Of a DNA stretch of 64,000 nt, positions 18,635 to 27,316 are shown in pieces. The translations under genes and the position numbers were made by a program. The notes beneath the pieces were generated by a model. The model was not told where the DNA came from. It saw nothing but the letters and a program-made list of their open reading frames with translations, and did not search any database. The stretch lies in NCBI RefSeq assembly GCF_032813545.1, contig NZ_CP136520.1, positions 1,172,001 through 1,236,000 of the forward strand, read 5' to 3'. The stretch is from Nodosilinea sp. E11. Lineage in GTDB: Bacteria > Cyanobacteriota > Cyanobacteriia > Phormidesmidales > Phormidesmidaceae. How positions within the stretch are numbered: the stretch's first letter is position 1; each line of letters opens with the position of its first letter.

Positions 18635-19330
18635 ATGGGGCTGTTTGATCGGACTTGGCGAGTTCTGCGAGCTAACCTCAGTAGTGCGGTTAACCAGGCT
18701 GAAGATCCTGAAAAAGTGCTGGAGCAGGCCATGGCCGATATGCAGGCCAACCTGATTCAGCTCAGGCAGGCGGTAGCCCAGGCGATCGCCACCCAAAAGC
18801 GCACCGAGCGCCAGAGCGCCCAGGCCAAAGCCACCGCTAACGAGTGGTATAACCGGGCTGAGCTGGCCATTCAAAAGGGCGAAGAAGATCTAGCCCGCCA
18901 GGCTCTAACCCGCCGCCAAACCTATCTGCAATCGGCCCAGGCCATGGATGCCCAGCTGAACCAGCAGCGGGATGTGGTCACAGGGCTCAAAGACAACATG
19001 CGGCGGCTAGAGGCCAAAATTTCCGATGCTCGCACCAAAAAGGATCTCTACATTGCCCGCGCTCGCTCGGCTGAGGCCTCCCAGCGCATTCAAACTATGC
19101 TGGGCCAAACCGGTACAGGGGGCTCTATTGCCGCCTTTGAGCAAATGGAGCAGCGGGTGATGGAGCTAGAGGCGCAGTCAGAAGCCCTCGAAGAACTCAG
19201 CGGCGACCCCCTAGAGCGCCAGTTTGCTGCCCTAGAAGGGGGCTCAGCCACAGTAGATAGCGAGCTGGCCGCGATGAAAAACCGGCTGGCGGGCCAGGGC
19301 GGTAGCCAAGATCGCCTGCCGCCCTCCTAG
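18635..19330 (+). CDS. PspA/IM30 (Vipp1-like) membrane-remodelling protein
   Basis: This 231-residue ESCRT-III-like coiled-coil protein starts MGLFDRTWRVLRANLSSAVN, the amphipathic helix that binds membranes. It continues with AEDPEKVLEQAMADMQANLI and long heptad-rich helices to about residue 190. PspA/Vipp1 proteins form rings and rods that protect or shape the plasma and thylakoid membranes. A short C-terminal helix (DSELAAMKNRLAG) follows a small linker, so it could be Vipp1 or its paralogue PspA, and the length is between the two. The upstream in-frame ATG-less start at 18599 adds residues outside the family. Confidence 0.88.
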   Translation: MGLFDRTWRVLRANLSSAVNQAEDPEKVLEQAMADMQANLIQLRQAVAQAIATQKRTERQSAQAKATANEWYNRAELAIQKGEEDLARQALTRRQTYLQSAQAMDAQLNQQRDVVTGLKDNMRRLEAKISDARTKKDLYIARARSAEASQRIQTMLGQTGTGGSIAAFEQMEQRVMELEAQSEALEELSGDPLERQFAALEGGSATVDSELAAMKNRLAGQGGSQDRLPPS

Positions 19331-19494
19331 CTGGGGGGGTACGGTCATGGCAGCCGCTAGGCGCGCTTCCCATTCAAGCAGGGAACCTGGGGGAAAGCGC
19401 TATCTAGGGGTTAGGGGTTCGTTTGAATGTTTTAAGGAACACTTTTTGCTGGTTAGCGTATCCTTACAATCGGCCCAATGCGCTTTTTGAACCC

Positions 19495-20781
19495 ATGTCT
19501 ACCACTACCGAATCTCCCATCGACACCCCAAGTCGTGGCTCCGAAGACTATCCACTCAGTCCGGTACCCGAGGCGGCGCGGCGATCGCTGATTTCCCTGG
19601 CTCCCATTCTAGTGGGTTTCACCCTCTACTCTGGGACTCTCTTTGCAGGGGGGCTAGTGGGGCCGTCGTTTCAGTTTTGGCCGAACCTGATGGGTCTGAT
19701 TGTAGTTGGCAACTTGATCTTGGGATTGTATGCGGCACTGCTAGGCTACATCGCCGGAGAAACCGGGCTGACTACGGTACTCATGGCGCGGTTCAGCTTT
19801 GGCAATGTGGGGTCGCGCTGGGTCGATTTTATTCTAGGCTTTACCCAAATTGGGTGGTATGCGTGGGGTTCGGCACTGATGGCGCAGTTGCTCAATACCC
19901 TAGCCGGGGTGCCCGAGTCGTGGAATTGGCTGATTATTCTCTTCTTTACCTACGCTTTTTGCTCGACCGCCTACTTTGGCTACCAGGCCATGGATTGGCT
20001 GAGCCGGGTGGCCGTGCCCGCCATGGTGCTACTGATGGCCATGAGCCTGACGGTAGCTTCGCGCGATATTGGCGGCTTTGCGGGCTTGCAGGCGGCGACG
20101 ATCGCCGATCCGCTGCCTCTGGGTGCCGCCATCACCATCATCGTTGGCACCTTTGTATCGGGGGGGACCCAGGCCACCAATTGGAGCCGCTTTGCCAAGA
20201 ATGGGAAGGTTGGGTTTGTTGCTACGCTGATTGCCTTCTTTTTGGGCAACGGGTTTTTAATTTTTTCGGGGGCGTTTTGCGCCAAGGTCTACGGCGAAGC
20301 CGACATCGTGCAGGTGATGGCCCAACAGGGACTGTTGGTCGGCGGTCTGGTGTTGTTCTTCTTGAATATGTGGACCACTCAAGATAACACCATCTACGCT
20401 TTCTCGATCGCCGGGTCCAACATGTTTCGCTCTAGCCGCCGCACCCTGTTCGTCTTGGGCGGCGCGACGATCGCGCTGTTTATGGCCTGGGGCGGCATTT
20501 ACGAAGGGCTGGTGCAGTACCTGATTTTGCTCGGCACCTTTATTCCACCTATTGGCGGCATCATCATGGCCGACTACTGGATCAATCGCCGGGGGCAGTT
20601 TCCAGCCCTGGTAGATTCGCAGCCCGCTTTTAACTGGGCGGGGGTAATCGCCTACGTGGGGGCCTCGGCGATCGCATACTTTACCGGCGAAGCCGATTGG
20701 GGCATTGTGCCGATCAACGGCGTGGTGTCGGCCCTGGTGCTCTACGTGGGGCTAAGCCGGGTGCTACCAGCGCGGGGATAA
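19495..20781 (+). CDS. Cytosine/purine permease family transporter (NCS1, CodB-like)
   Basis: This 428-residue membrane protein has about twelve hydrophobic helices. Family features include GFTQIGWYAWGSALMAQLLN, GGTQATNWSRFAKN and LGTFIPPIGGIIMADYWI, typical of the NCS1 nucleobase:cation symporters, CodB branch. It probably imports cytosine or a related nucleobase. No cytosine deaminase gene is adjacent, so substrate is inferred from family only. I start at ATG 19495 (MSTTTES). The longer frame from 19423 adds an Arg/Tyr-rich stretch that is not family-like. Confidence 0.85.
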   Translation: MSTTTESPIDTPSRGSEDYPLSPVPEAARRSLISLAPILVGFTLYSGTLFAGGLVGPSFQFWPNLMGLIVVGNLILGLYAALLGYIAGETGLTTVLMARFSFGNVGSRWVDFILGFTQIGWYAWGSALMAQLLNTLAGVPESWNWLIILFFTYAFCSTAYFGYQAMDWLSRVAVPAMVLLMAMSLTVASRDIGGFAGLQAATIADPLPLGAAITIIVGTFVSGGTQATNWSRFAKNGKVGFVATLIAFFLGNGFLIFSGAFCAKVYGEADIVQVMAQQGLLVGGLVLFFLNMWTTQDNTIYAFSIAGSNMFRSSRRTLFVLGGATIALFMAWGGIYEGLVQYLILLGTFIPPIGGIIMADYWINRRGQFPALVDSQPAFNWAGVIAYVGASAIAYFTGEADWGIVPINGVVSALVLYVGLSRVLPARG

Positions 20782-20895
20782 GGGGCAGACGCTAGGCACA
20801 ATCATGGCCTAGTGTCATCCCTCCCTCCAGATGGATACCTTTAACCCGGTTGAGAGCTATGCTGGGGCGCTTGCTTGTTCTCTCCTCTGCCGCCC

Positions 20896-22224
20896 ATGGG
20901 TCGTTCTTTTCTGCCTCAAGACAAAGCTAATAAGCGCCAGGCTTCTCCGGTGCCCTGGTTGGTGGGGCTGGCCGGGCTGGTGGGGCTGGTTCTGGGCATC
21001 GGCGGCTTTCTCTACCTGCGGGGGGTATTTCGAGCCGAAGCTGACTATGCGATCGCCAACGTTCCTGCCTTCGACGAACCGGGATTTGACCTCACCCTGG
21101 TGGGGTTGACTAGCTCCATCGCGACTAGCGGACACATGATCGGCTTTTGGCGCGAGGTCGATGCAGTTTATGCGGCCCGCCAAGCCGCCATCGACGGGGC
21201 CGAGCGACTGATTCAGTACGAAACTTACTTTATGACCCCAGGCCGCCGGGCCGACGATTTTGCCGAGGCGCTGGCCCGGCGAGCCCAGGTTGGGGTACGG
21301 GTGCAGCTACTGCTCGACCACCATGGTACCGAGGCCATGCCCGACGACTATTGGCAGCGGCTGCGCGATCTGGGGATTGAGCTTCAGTTTTTTCGCAAAC
21401 CCAACTGGCGCAGGCCGCTGGAGTACAATTCGCGATCGCATCGCAAACTACTGATCATTGACGGAAAACAGGCGCTGATCGGCGGCGCAGGCACCTCTGA
21501 CTATTGGGATGGTACCGAGTTTGACCACGACACCGCCCCCTGGCTGGAGTTTGAAGTGGCCTACGAAGGTGAAGTGGTAAACCTGCTCCAGGGCAAATTT
21601 TTGCAAAACTGGGCCTACTCAGGGGGGCAGCTCAACCTCTCAGACGAAATTCGGCTGGTGCAATCCGACGCCCCGGTTGACCTCTACATTACCGACGATA
21701 CCTCCAGCCTGAATGAATCCTCCATTCGGCTGCTGATGCAGCTCAGTATGCTGACTGCCCAAGAGCGCCTGTGGATTGGCAGCCCCTACTTTGTGCCCGA
21801 CGCCAACACCACTCGGGCCCTGCTCACCGCCCACGGAAACGGCGTGGACGTACGAGTGCTCACCATGAGCGCCGCCACCGACAAGCGCATGGTGCACAGG
21901 GCCAGCCGCGAGCTGTACGGCGACTTGCTAGAGGCAGGCATTGCCATTTGCGAATACCAGCCCAGCATGATGCACGCCAAGCTGGTGCTGGTCGATGACG
22001 CCTGGGTGAGCACCGGCAGCGCCAACTTTGATCCCCGCAGCTACTTCCACAACGACGAGCTAAATATTTCTGGGTCCTACCCCGAACTGGCCCAAGAGAT
22101 CGAACAGTTCTTTACCGATGCCCTAGCTGACAGCAACTGCCTCACCTACGAGGATTGGCAAAATCGCCCCTGGCTCGAAACCGTCAAAGGTCGCGCCGCA
22201 CTGCTATTTAAGAATTTGCTGTAG
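20896..22224 (+). CDS. Phospholipase D-like / cardiolipin synthase family protein
   Basis: This 442-residue protein has one N-terminal membrane helix (about 20-45) and two HKD motifs: HRKLLIIDGKQALIGGAG and HAKLVLVDDAWVSTGSANFD. These are the paired catalytic motifs of the phospholipase D superfamily, as in bacterial cardiolipin synthase, which joins two phosphatidylglycerol molecules. It has a single helix where ClsA has two. It is therefore probably a Cls-type enzyme, but another phosphatidyltransferase is possible. Start ATG 20896 fits the helix position, and an upstream TTG at 20875 is less likely. Confidence 0.85.
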   Translation: MGRSFLPQDKANKRQASPVPWLVGLAGLVGLVLGIGGFLYLRGVFRAEADYAIANVPAFDEPGFDLTLVGLTSSIATSGHMIGFWREVDAVYAARQAAIDGAERLIQYETYFMTPGRRADDFAEALARRAQVGVRVQLLLDHHGTEAMPDDYWQRLRDLGIELQFFRKPNWRRPLEYNSRSHRKLLIIDGKQALIGGAGTSDYWDGTEFDHDTAPWLEFEVAYEGEVVNLLQGKFLQNWAYSGGQLNLSDEIRLVQSDAPVDLYITDDTSSLNESSIRLLMQLSMLTAQERLWIGSPYFVPDANTTRALLTAHGNGVDVRVLTMSAATDKRMVHRASRELYGDLLEAGIAICEYQPSMMHAKLVLVDDAWVSTGSANFDPRSYFHNDELNISGSYPELAQEIEQFFTDALADSNCLTYEDWQNRPWLETVKGRAALLFKNLL

Positions 22225-22236
22225 ATGGCATAGACC

Positions 22237-22299
22237 GATCCCAGGGGTCTAGCGGTAGCCCGCTGCCTAGGGCCAGAGTTGGTGCAGACCCCAGGGATC
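22237..22299. terminator. Hairpin between converging genes
   Basis: A 14-bp inverted repeat (22237-22250 and 22286-22299, one central mismatch) lies between the converging phospholipase-type and ilvE genes. The arms read GATCCCAGGGGTCT and its near reverse complement. There is no T-run, so it may be a factor-assisted or bidirectional terminator. Confidence 0.5.
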
Positions 22300-22303
22300 T
22301 AGG

Positions 22304-23218
22304 CTAGCCAAGCTCGATCGCAAACACCCAGTCTTTGTAGACGGCGTCGCGGCCTTCGGTGATGGCGGTGAGCCGGTCACGCAGTTGGTCAGTCACCGGA
22401 CGATGGGCGGGCAGGCTGTACGACTCAACCCGGCGCACCGGGGTAATTTTGGCCGCTGTGCCGCTGAGGAACACCTCATCGGCGATCAGCAGCTCTGACT
22501 TATCAACCGGACGCTCAACTACCTCAATTCCCAGATCGCGGGCCAGGGTAAGAATGCTGTCGCGGGTGATGCCTTCAAGAATGTCTTGCTCGTAGCCGGG
22601 GGTGATCAGTTTGCCGTTGCGGACAATAAACACGTTCATGCCCGAGGCTTCGCTGACCTTGCCCTGGGCATTCATCAGAATCGATTCGTCAAAGCCCGAC
22701 TCCACCGCCTCGGTTTTGGCCAGCGATGAGGTGATGTAAGCGCCGCTGATTTTGCCGCGCAGGGGCAAGCTGCGGTCTTCTTGTCGGTACCACGAGCTAA
22801 AGCGGCAGGTGACGCCCTCGGGCGAGAGGTAGTCGCCTAGTTCTAGCCCATAGACAAAAAAGCTTTTCTCAACGTTGTGCAGCCGGGGCGAAATACCCAG
22901 GTCTGAGGTATAGACAAAGGGGCGAATGTAAAACGACTTATCGGGGCTGTTTTTACGCACAAAGTCAGTGATCACTGCCTGAATTTTGTCGGCGGGCAGG
23001 TCATAGTTGAGTAAGCGGGCGCTGGTGCTAAGCCGCTGGCAGTGGCGATCGAGGCGAAACAGCAACACGCGATCGCCCCCCGCCGGGTCGGGAATCCCCC
23101 GCAGCCCGCCAAACGCCCCGGTGCCGTAGTGCAGCGCGTGGGTGGCAATGGAGAGTTTGGCGTCGCTAAAGTCGCAAAACTGGCCTTCGAAGTAGGCGAC
23201 GGGTAAAAAGTTGTGCAT
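22304..23218 (-). CDS. ilvE: Branched-chain amino acid aminotransferase
   Basis: This 304-residue fold-type IV PLP enzyme has HALHYGTGAFGGLRG near the N end, KISGAYITSSLAKTEA with the PLP lysine region, and SGMNVFIVRNGKLITPG followed by LEGITRDSILTLA. It catalyses the last step of Leu, Ile and Val synthesis using glutamate. leuC, from the same Leu pathway, is 33 kb away, so the genes are dispersed. I take ATG 23218 (MHNFLPVAY). An earlier GTG at 23239 adds seven atypical residues. Confidence 0.93.
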   Translation of the reverse strand: MHNFLPVAYFEGQFCDFSDAKLSIATHALHYGTGAFGGLRGIPDPAGGDRVLLFRLDRHCQRLSTSARLLNYDLPADKIQAVITDFVRKNSPDKSFYIRPFVYTSDLGISPRLHNVEKSFFVYGLELGDYLSPEGVTCRFSSWYRQEDRSLPLRGKISGAYITSSLAKTEAVESGFDESILMNAQGKVSEASGMNVFIVRNGKLITPGYEQDILEGITRDSILTLARDLGIEVVERPVDKSELLIADEVFLSGTAAKITPVRRVESYSLPAHRPVTDQLRDRLTAITEGRDAVYKDWVFAIELG

Positions 23219-23780
23219 GGCTACGGCTGGGCTGAACACGGCATCCTACAAGAATAGACCGAATAGACAGCCTTATTAAGTTAACGATCTTCAAGTTAGC
23301 TGTCGATGACGTTGACAGAGGCCGGGGGCCGTTGGGTGGTTCGCTCGTTGGCGATCGCCGTTTGGGGCGAAATCTCCTGTTTTTACCACCTCCAAAAAGA
23401 CTTGCCTTGTGGCACCTATAGCTCCTCTCGACGAAGCGATGTGTATCACAAGTGTTTACTAAGTAATAATCATGCCATCGTTCTTGCGGCATCAAAATAG
23501 GGATCAGCAGCTAGCAACCTTACCCTCTACGAACCCCAAAACTTCATCAAGTACGCAGTAAAATCTATACCAGAAATTTGATCTAGCTGAGAATTGCCCT
23601 CCGTTATCAGCATTCTCAGGCTCAAAGTCTTGATGCCCTAGGGCGGCTTTCTGACCGATCATGCCAGATTATTATAGACCAGTTAAAAAACTGACTGACA
23701 GGCAAGATTAAGGGTTGAAATGGGTGGTTAAATTTTCTACAAGCCTGATCTAAGTTTAGTGTTGCTTTCGCTAATTCCTT
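23219..23780. other. Intergenic region upstream of ilvE and of the lipoprotein gene
   Basis: A 562-bp divergent spacer is AT-richer than its surroundings toward the lipoprotein gene and should hold both promoters. Short frames on either strand (for example minus 23166-23495) have unconvincing composition. I see no RNA gene or repeat family here. Confidence 0.45.
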
Positions 23781-24296
23781 ATGAAAACTCGTTTTTATTT
23801 ACTGATTTTAGCTTTGGTGATGGTGAGTTGTGCTGGGCAAAATACTGCCGCAGATAATCAGTCTTCTCTCAGTAGCGAATCCACCCAAGCTCAATGCCAA
23901 CGGTTTAACGCTGGCCTGACAAGCTTTAACGAGCGTTTTACGGCACGGGAAAATGATCGCGATAGTCAGCAGGCGATAGTAGAAAATCTGGTTGCAGTTT
24001 TCGATCAGGAAATTCAGCAGTTAGAAGAGCAGAGCTTTGCAGATACGACGCTCCAAGCTCTCTACCAGCAGGCGCTGGGTAGCATCATATTTACTCGTGA
24101 CAGTATGGTTGACTATCTGGAGGCAACCGAGCGAGGAGATCAGGCAGCAGCAGAGACGGCCTATGGCAATATGCAGGTGATGTCTTACGAAATATCTGAG
24201 GTGGTTGGGCAATTTGAGCAGTATTGCGGATCCCAACAGGTCAATGAAGATTCACCAAGTTCCGGTCTTACTGGCGGCTCGCTGACATCTCCCTAG
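23781..24296 (+). CDS. Predicted lipoprotein, unknown function
   Basis: This 171-residue protein has a lipoprotein signal peptide with the lipobox LVMVSC at residues 12-17, so Cys17 is expected to be lipidated and the protein anchored outside the cytoplasm. The mature part is mostly helical, rich in Gln and Glu, with paired Cys (C39 and a C-terminal one near YCGSQ) that could form a disulfide. I recognise no domain. Its base composition is more AT-rich than its neighbours, and it is flanked by two gene-poor stretches, a possible sign of recent acquisition. Confidence 0.6.
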   Translation: MKTRFYLLILALVMVSCAGQNTAADNQSSLSSESTQAQCQRFNAGLTSFNERFTARENDRDSQQAIVENLVAVFDQEIQQLEEQSFADTTLQALYQQALGSIIFTRDSMVDYLEATERGDQAAAETAYGNMQVMSYEISEVVGQFEQYCGSQQVNEDSPSSGLTGGSLTSP

Positions 24297-24824
24297 CGAT
24301 CGCTGCGGCTCGGCCATCTCTAAGCCGCGTAGCCAAACTGCCGTAGAGCACATGGTGCACTTTTTTGGGGTTTAAGGACCAGGTCCTCAAGCTAAACAGC
24401 CTTAGGCAACCACATGGCTGCATCTTGCTGGAGCACCGATAGCTAGCTGGGCATGCTCTAGCGAAACGACGGCTAGTAGTCTGGGCCTCGGTGTGGAGGG
24501 TGCGCAGCATCGCGATCGGGTTGTCGGCGTGGCCAGACTGTACCTCGGGCAGCTCAAGATAGGGCAGACCAGCTGGGCTGGGCCGCGAACAGTAAGCCGT
24601 TTACAGCTCTCTTCACCGACCCCGAGCTTCTATAGCCATAGTCACTTGGGTTAGGACATCCAGATACCTTAGAAACGTTCAAACGTTTTCCGGGAAAATG
24701 TCTTACCCAGACTGGCTACAACTCTAAGTGCGAAGAATTATTGAGGTATCGTAGATCACACCAAATCGTCTGGGAACCTTGGAGAAGAACCCATTCAGGC
24801 CGCGCGATCGCGCCCTTAATTGCT
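24297..24824. other. Gene-poor spacer before the solitary phycobiliprotein-like gene
   Basis: These 528 bp carry no supported gene. A possible 80-codon frame on the minus strand (24268-24510) overlaps the lipoprotein gene and looks accidental. The small palindrome GGACCAGGTCC lies near 24376-24386. The composition is uneven, as in decayed DNA, but I cannot identify the source. Confidence 0.4.
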
Positions 24825-25292
24825 ATGAACAACGCTCTACTCGCTTCTATCCGCGAAGCCGACGGTCGCTACCTAACCGATGCCGAACTGCGCCCCTTCA
24901 ACACCATGATGGATGCGTTTCAGGTTCGCATGACCCTCTACAACCAGATTAGGGATCACGGCAAAGAGTTGGTGCTCAATGCGCTGCGGCGGCTAATGCA
25001 AACCCCCCACCGGCAAGTGGTGCAAGAGCATGGCCAGCAATGTCAGCGCGACATGCTGTTTACCCTGGAATACGTGTCTAAGGGCATCTTGCTCCAAGAC
25101 GAAGATGGGTTTATGGAAGAGTACCTGGTGTGGATGCAAAATATCATTCGGGCCTTTCATCACCAAAATGCCTGCGTCGCCGCCTATCGCATGCTCAAAG
25201 AAGAAGTGCGCACCACCCTACCTAGCGACCAGAGCAACTTGATGATGATCTATCTCGACAAGTTAACTGAAGCCCTCGATACCGGTCTTTAG
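24825..25292 (+). CDS. Solitary phycobiliprotein-like (globin-fold) protein with candidate bilin Cys
   Basis: This 155-residue protein is related to allophycocyanin subunits and to the two phycobiliprotein-like proteins of the 42.9-45.3 kb cluster. All share an N-terminal ADGRYLTDAEL-like helix and the helix around the chromophore. It keeps the canonical pocket CxRD (C73, R75 and D76 in QQCQRDMLFTLEY), whereas the cluster copies have lost the Cys. It may therefore still bind a bilin, or may be a pigment-free structural or signalling relative. ATG 24825 gives a normal N terminus, and the 28 codons upstream are not family-like. It has no phycobilisome gene beside it. Confidence 0.75.
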   Translation: MNNALLASIREADGRYLTDAELRPFNTMMDAFQVRMTLYNQIRDHGKELVLNALRRLMQTPHRQVVQEHGQQCQRDMLFTLEYVSKGILLQDEDGFMEEYLVWMQNIIRAFHHQNACVAAYRMLKEEVRTTLPSDQSNLMMIYLDKLTEALDTGL

Positions 25293-25675
25293 GGCTTTAG
25301 CGCGATCGCCTACCCTAAAGCGTGGGATTAAGCCTGGCGATCATCTTATAGCCACCGCCAGAACGGTGAGGACATGACTGATACGCTTGAAGCGATAGCT
25401 ATACGCCGTTGCGCTGTCTCAATTTTCAACCGTAGCCAGGGTTCGTCCTAGCACAATGGCCACGCTATATATTCCATGGGCGTTATATGTTGAGCGTTGC
25501 CACGCTCAACTTAAAACCTAGGCTAGGGGCTGTAACGACTGCTGCTTGGGCTCTCAGCGGTTACAGCTCCTAGTAACAATTCCTTGCTAAGGCTTTCCAA
25601 CGTTTCCAGCAGCTCGGTTTAAATTTACACTGAGAAGACATACTCGCTTTAAGTTCAATCCAGAGCACCTCACCC
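25293..25675. other. Intergenic region with two strong stem-loops
   Basis: No gene is supported, but two RNA-like hairpins stand close together. 25489-25510 has a 9-bp perfect stem with a 4-base loop. 25523-25573 has a 14-bp stem (one G-U), a small internal loop and four more pairs. Neither is followed by a T-run. They may be part of an untranslated leader of the following small gene, a terminator for the preceding one, or a small RNA. Confidence 0.45.
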
Positions 25676-25861
25676 ATGGGAAAGTCTCGTCTCAGCCCGC
25701 GTCAGCGTTCTTACGAAGCTGACTTGATTAACCGTCTGTCTGATAACCATCAGCTTAACCAGGCCCAACAGCGTATCAGCGGCCTCAGCGACAAAGACCG
25801 CGACCTGGTGTCTGAGCGACTCAGTGGCCGCACCCGAGGTCGACTCCGGCAAAACTATTAG
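25676..25861 (+). CDS. Small basic hypothetical protein
   Basis: This 61-residue protein is rich in Arg, Ser, Gln and Leu and helical throughout (RQRSYEADLINRLSDNHQLN), with a basic C end. There is no membrane helix, signal or Cys. Codon choice is like neighbouring genes, supporting a real product, but I recognise no family. An inverted repeat built on two HIP1 sites follows it. It could be a nucleic-acid- or ribosome-associated small protein, which is only a guess from charge. Confidence 0.5.
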   Translation: MGKSRLSPRQRSYEADLINRLSDNHQLNQAQQRISGLSDKDRDLVSERLSGRTRGRLRQNY

Positions 25862-25900
25862 ATTCCCCGGTTTGGCCCCCACGGCCTTTCATGTCAGATG

Positions 25901-25951
25901 GAGCGATCGCAGAACCGGGCAGGCCCAAGTCCGTGACTTTTGCGATCGCTC
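25901..25951. terminator. HIP1-based inverted repeat
   Basis: The arms GAGCGATCGCA (25901-25911) and TGCGATCGCTC (25941-25951) are perfect complements flanking a 29-base loop, each containing a HIP1 octamer. It lies between converging genes, so it may end both transcripts. HIP1 is itself a palindrome, so some of the pairing is coincidental. Confidence 0.4.
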
Positions 25952-26003
25952 TATTCAACCTACCTAGACCTCATTAATTAGGGGGAGACCCTAGCACCTA
26001 CCT

Positions 26004-26240
26004 CTACAGCTTGGTGTGGCTACCGTCGCAGAAGGGGGCGTTTTGGGTGTACTTGCAGGCGCATAGGGCTACCTGTTTGTTCTCCTCCAAAGTAAATTTC
26101 AACGGCACAAATTCGGTGCCTTTGTGGGCACCATTACAGAAGGGCTGGTTGGTTGACTGACCGCAGGTGCACCAGTAGTGGTCGCCCGCCTCCAACTCCA
26201 TCACCACGGGCTTGGTATCGGCAATTATCGGTTCAGCCAT
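26004..26240 (-). CDS. CDGSH iron-sulfur domain protein
   Basis: This 78-residue protein has two CDGSH-type clusters in tandem: CTCGQSTNQPFCNGAH and CACKYTQNAPFCDGSH. Each supplies three Cys and one His to coordinate a 2Fe-2S cluster. Such small proteins work in the cytoplasm as redox or Fe-S transfer proteins. ATG 26240 gives the compact family form (MAEPIIADTKP). The longer frame to 26354 reads a Cys/Arg-rich stretch with no resemblance. Confidence 0.93.
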   Translation of the reverse strand: MAEPIIADTKPVVMELEAGDHYWCTCGQSTNQPFCNGAHKGTEFVPLKFTLEENKQVALCACKYTQNAPFCDGSHTKL

Positions 26241-26442
26241 CGATCGATCCTCTCTTAGGTTATTTCGTAGCACGGACATCCAGCGGCGGCAGGACAACAC
26301 CTGCCGCCGCAAGCTTGTGTAGTTGATATTGGCGGCTAACGTGCATTGCTGCACGGATATACCGTAGCCGTCAAATCCGCATCACATCCCCCCATTTCCC
26401 TCAGGGGTCATCAAACAGGATTCAGTGTTAGCTATCTCTGGC

Positions 26443-27147
26443 TTAAGCCGCCATGTCGAACACCAGCACCTCGGCGGCATCGGCAGTCCCGCGTAGGCTC
26501 AGGGTATCGAGATCGCGAATAGCGGCCCCGTCGCCAGCGGTGAGGGCATGGCCATTGAGGTCAACAGCACCCCGCACCACCTGCACCCAGGCCACCCGGC
26601 TAGCGGCCAGGGTGTGTTCAACGCGATCGCCAGCAGCCAAACTTGTGGTGTAGAGACTCACATCCTGGTGGATGGTGACCGAGCCATCTCGGCCATCGCG
26701 AGAGCCCACCAGGCGCAGTTGCCCCTGCTTGGCCGCTGCTGCGATCGCAATTTGTTCATAGCCAGGTTCAAGGCCTTCAGCCTCAGGCAAAATCCAAATT
26801 TGCAGAAAGTGCACCGAGTCTTGCTCTGAAGCATTGAACTCGCTGTGACGAATGCCCGTACCCGCTGTCATTCGCTGCACATCGCCAGAGCGAATTACCG
26901 ACCCCGTGCCCAGGCTGTCTTTGTGCTCCAGTGCGCCATCCAGCACGTAGGTGATGATTTCCATATCGCGGTGGCCGTGGGTGCCAAACCCTGCACTCGG
27001 TGTCACTTTGTCTTCGTTGATCACCCGCAGGCTGGCAAAGCCCATGTGGCGAGGGTCATAGTAGTTGCCAAACGAAAAGGTGTGACGAGAATCGAGCCAG
27101 CCAAAGTTGGCGGCACCGCGTTCATGGGCAGGACGAATCGTAATCAT
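26443..27147 (-). CDS. Pirin family protein (YhaK-like bicupin)
   Basis: This 234-residue protein carries the pirin signature: ITIRPAHERGAANFGWLDSR, then FGTHGHRDMEIITYVLDGAL with metal-binding His and Glu residues, and TAGTGIRHSEFN. Pirins are metal-binding double cupins. Some oxidise quercetin, others modulate regulators. The gene is divergent from a LysR-type regulator, a pairing that commonly means the regulator controls the pirin gene. ATG 27147 starts the family sequence and has AGGAGGTGTC a few bases upstream on its strand. Confidence 0.93.
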   Translation of the reverse strand: MITIRPAHERGAANFGWLDSRHTFSFGNYYDPRHMGFASLRVINEDKVTPSAGFGTHGHRDMEIITYVLDGALEHKDSLGTGSVIRSGDVQRMTAGTGIRHSEFNASEQDSVHFLQIWILPEAEGLEPGYEQIAIAAAAKQGQLRLVGSRDGRDGSVTIHQDVSLYTTSLAAGDRVEHTLAASRVAWVQVVRGAVDLNGHALTAGDGAAIRDLDTLSLRGTADAAEVLVFDMAA

Positions 27148-27220
27148 TAGAGACACCTCCTGAAGTGTCGGTGGATGAGAAACATCCGAATACACTCACG
27201 ATATACTGGCTTGAATAAAA

Positions 27221-27252
27221 CGACAATAATCAGTTTAATAGACACATTGTCG
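27221..27252. promoter_or_regulatory. Candidate LysR-type operator between pirin and LysR genes
   Basis: The inverted repeat CGACAAT (27221-27227) and ATTGTCG (27246-27252), with an 18-base spacer, lies in the divergent promoter region. LysR regulators usually bind interrupted dyads there, so this is a reasonable but untested operator. Confidence 0.35.
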
Positions 27253-27316
27253 CCCAAATAAAGACAGTACTGTGGCGATGCCCGGAAAGCGCCCCCTTCT
27301 CCCCAGCCCCCTCACT

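Noticed and set aside
23166-23495. 109-codon minus-strand frame next to ilvE
   Set aside because: It overlaps ilvE in another frame, is Arg/Ser-rich with no pattern, and looks like a shadow frame.
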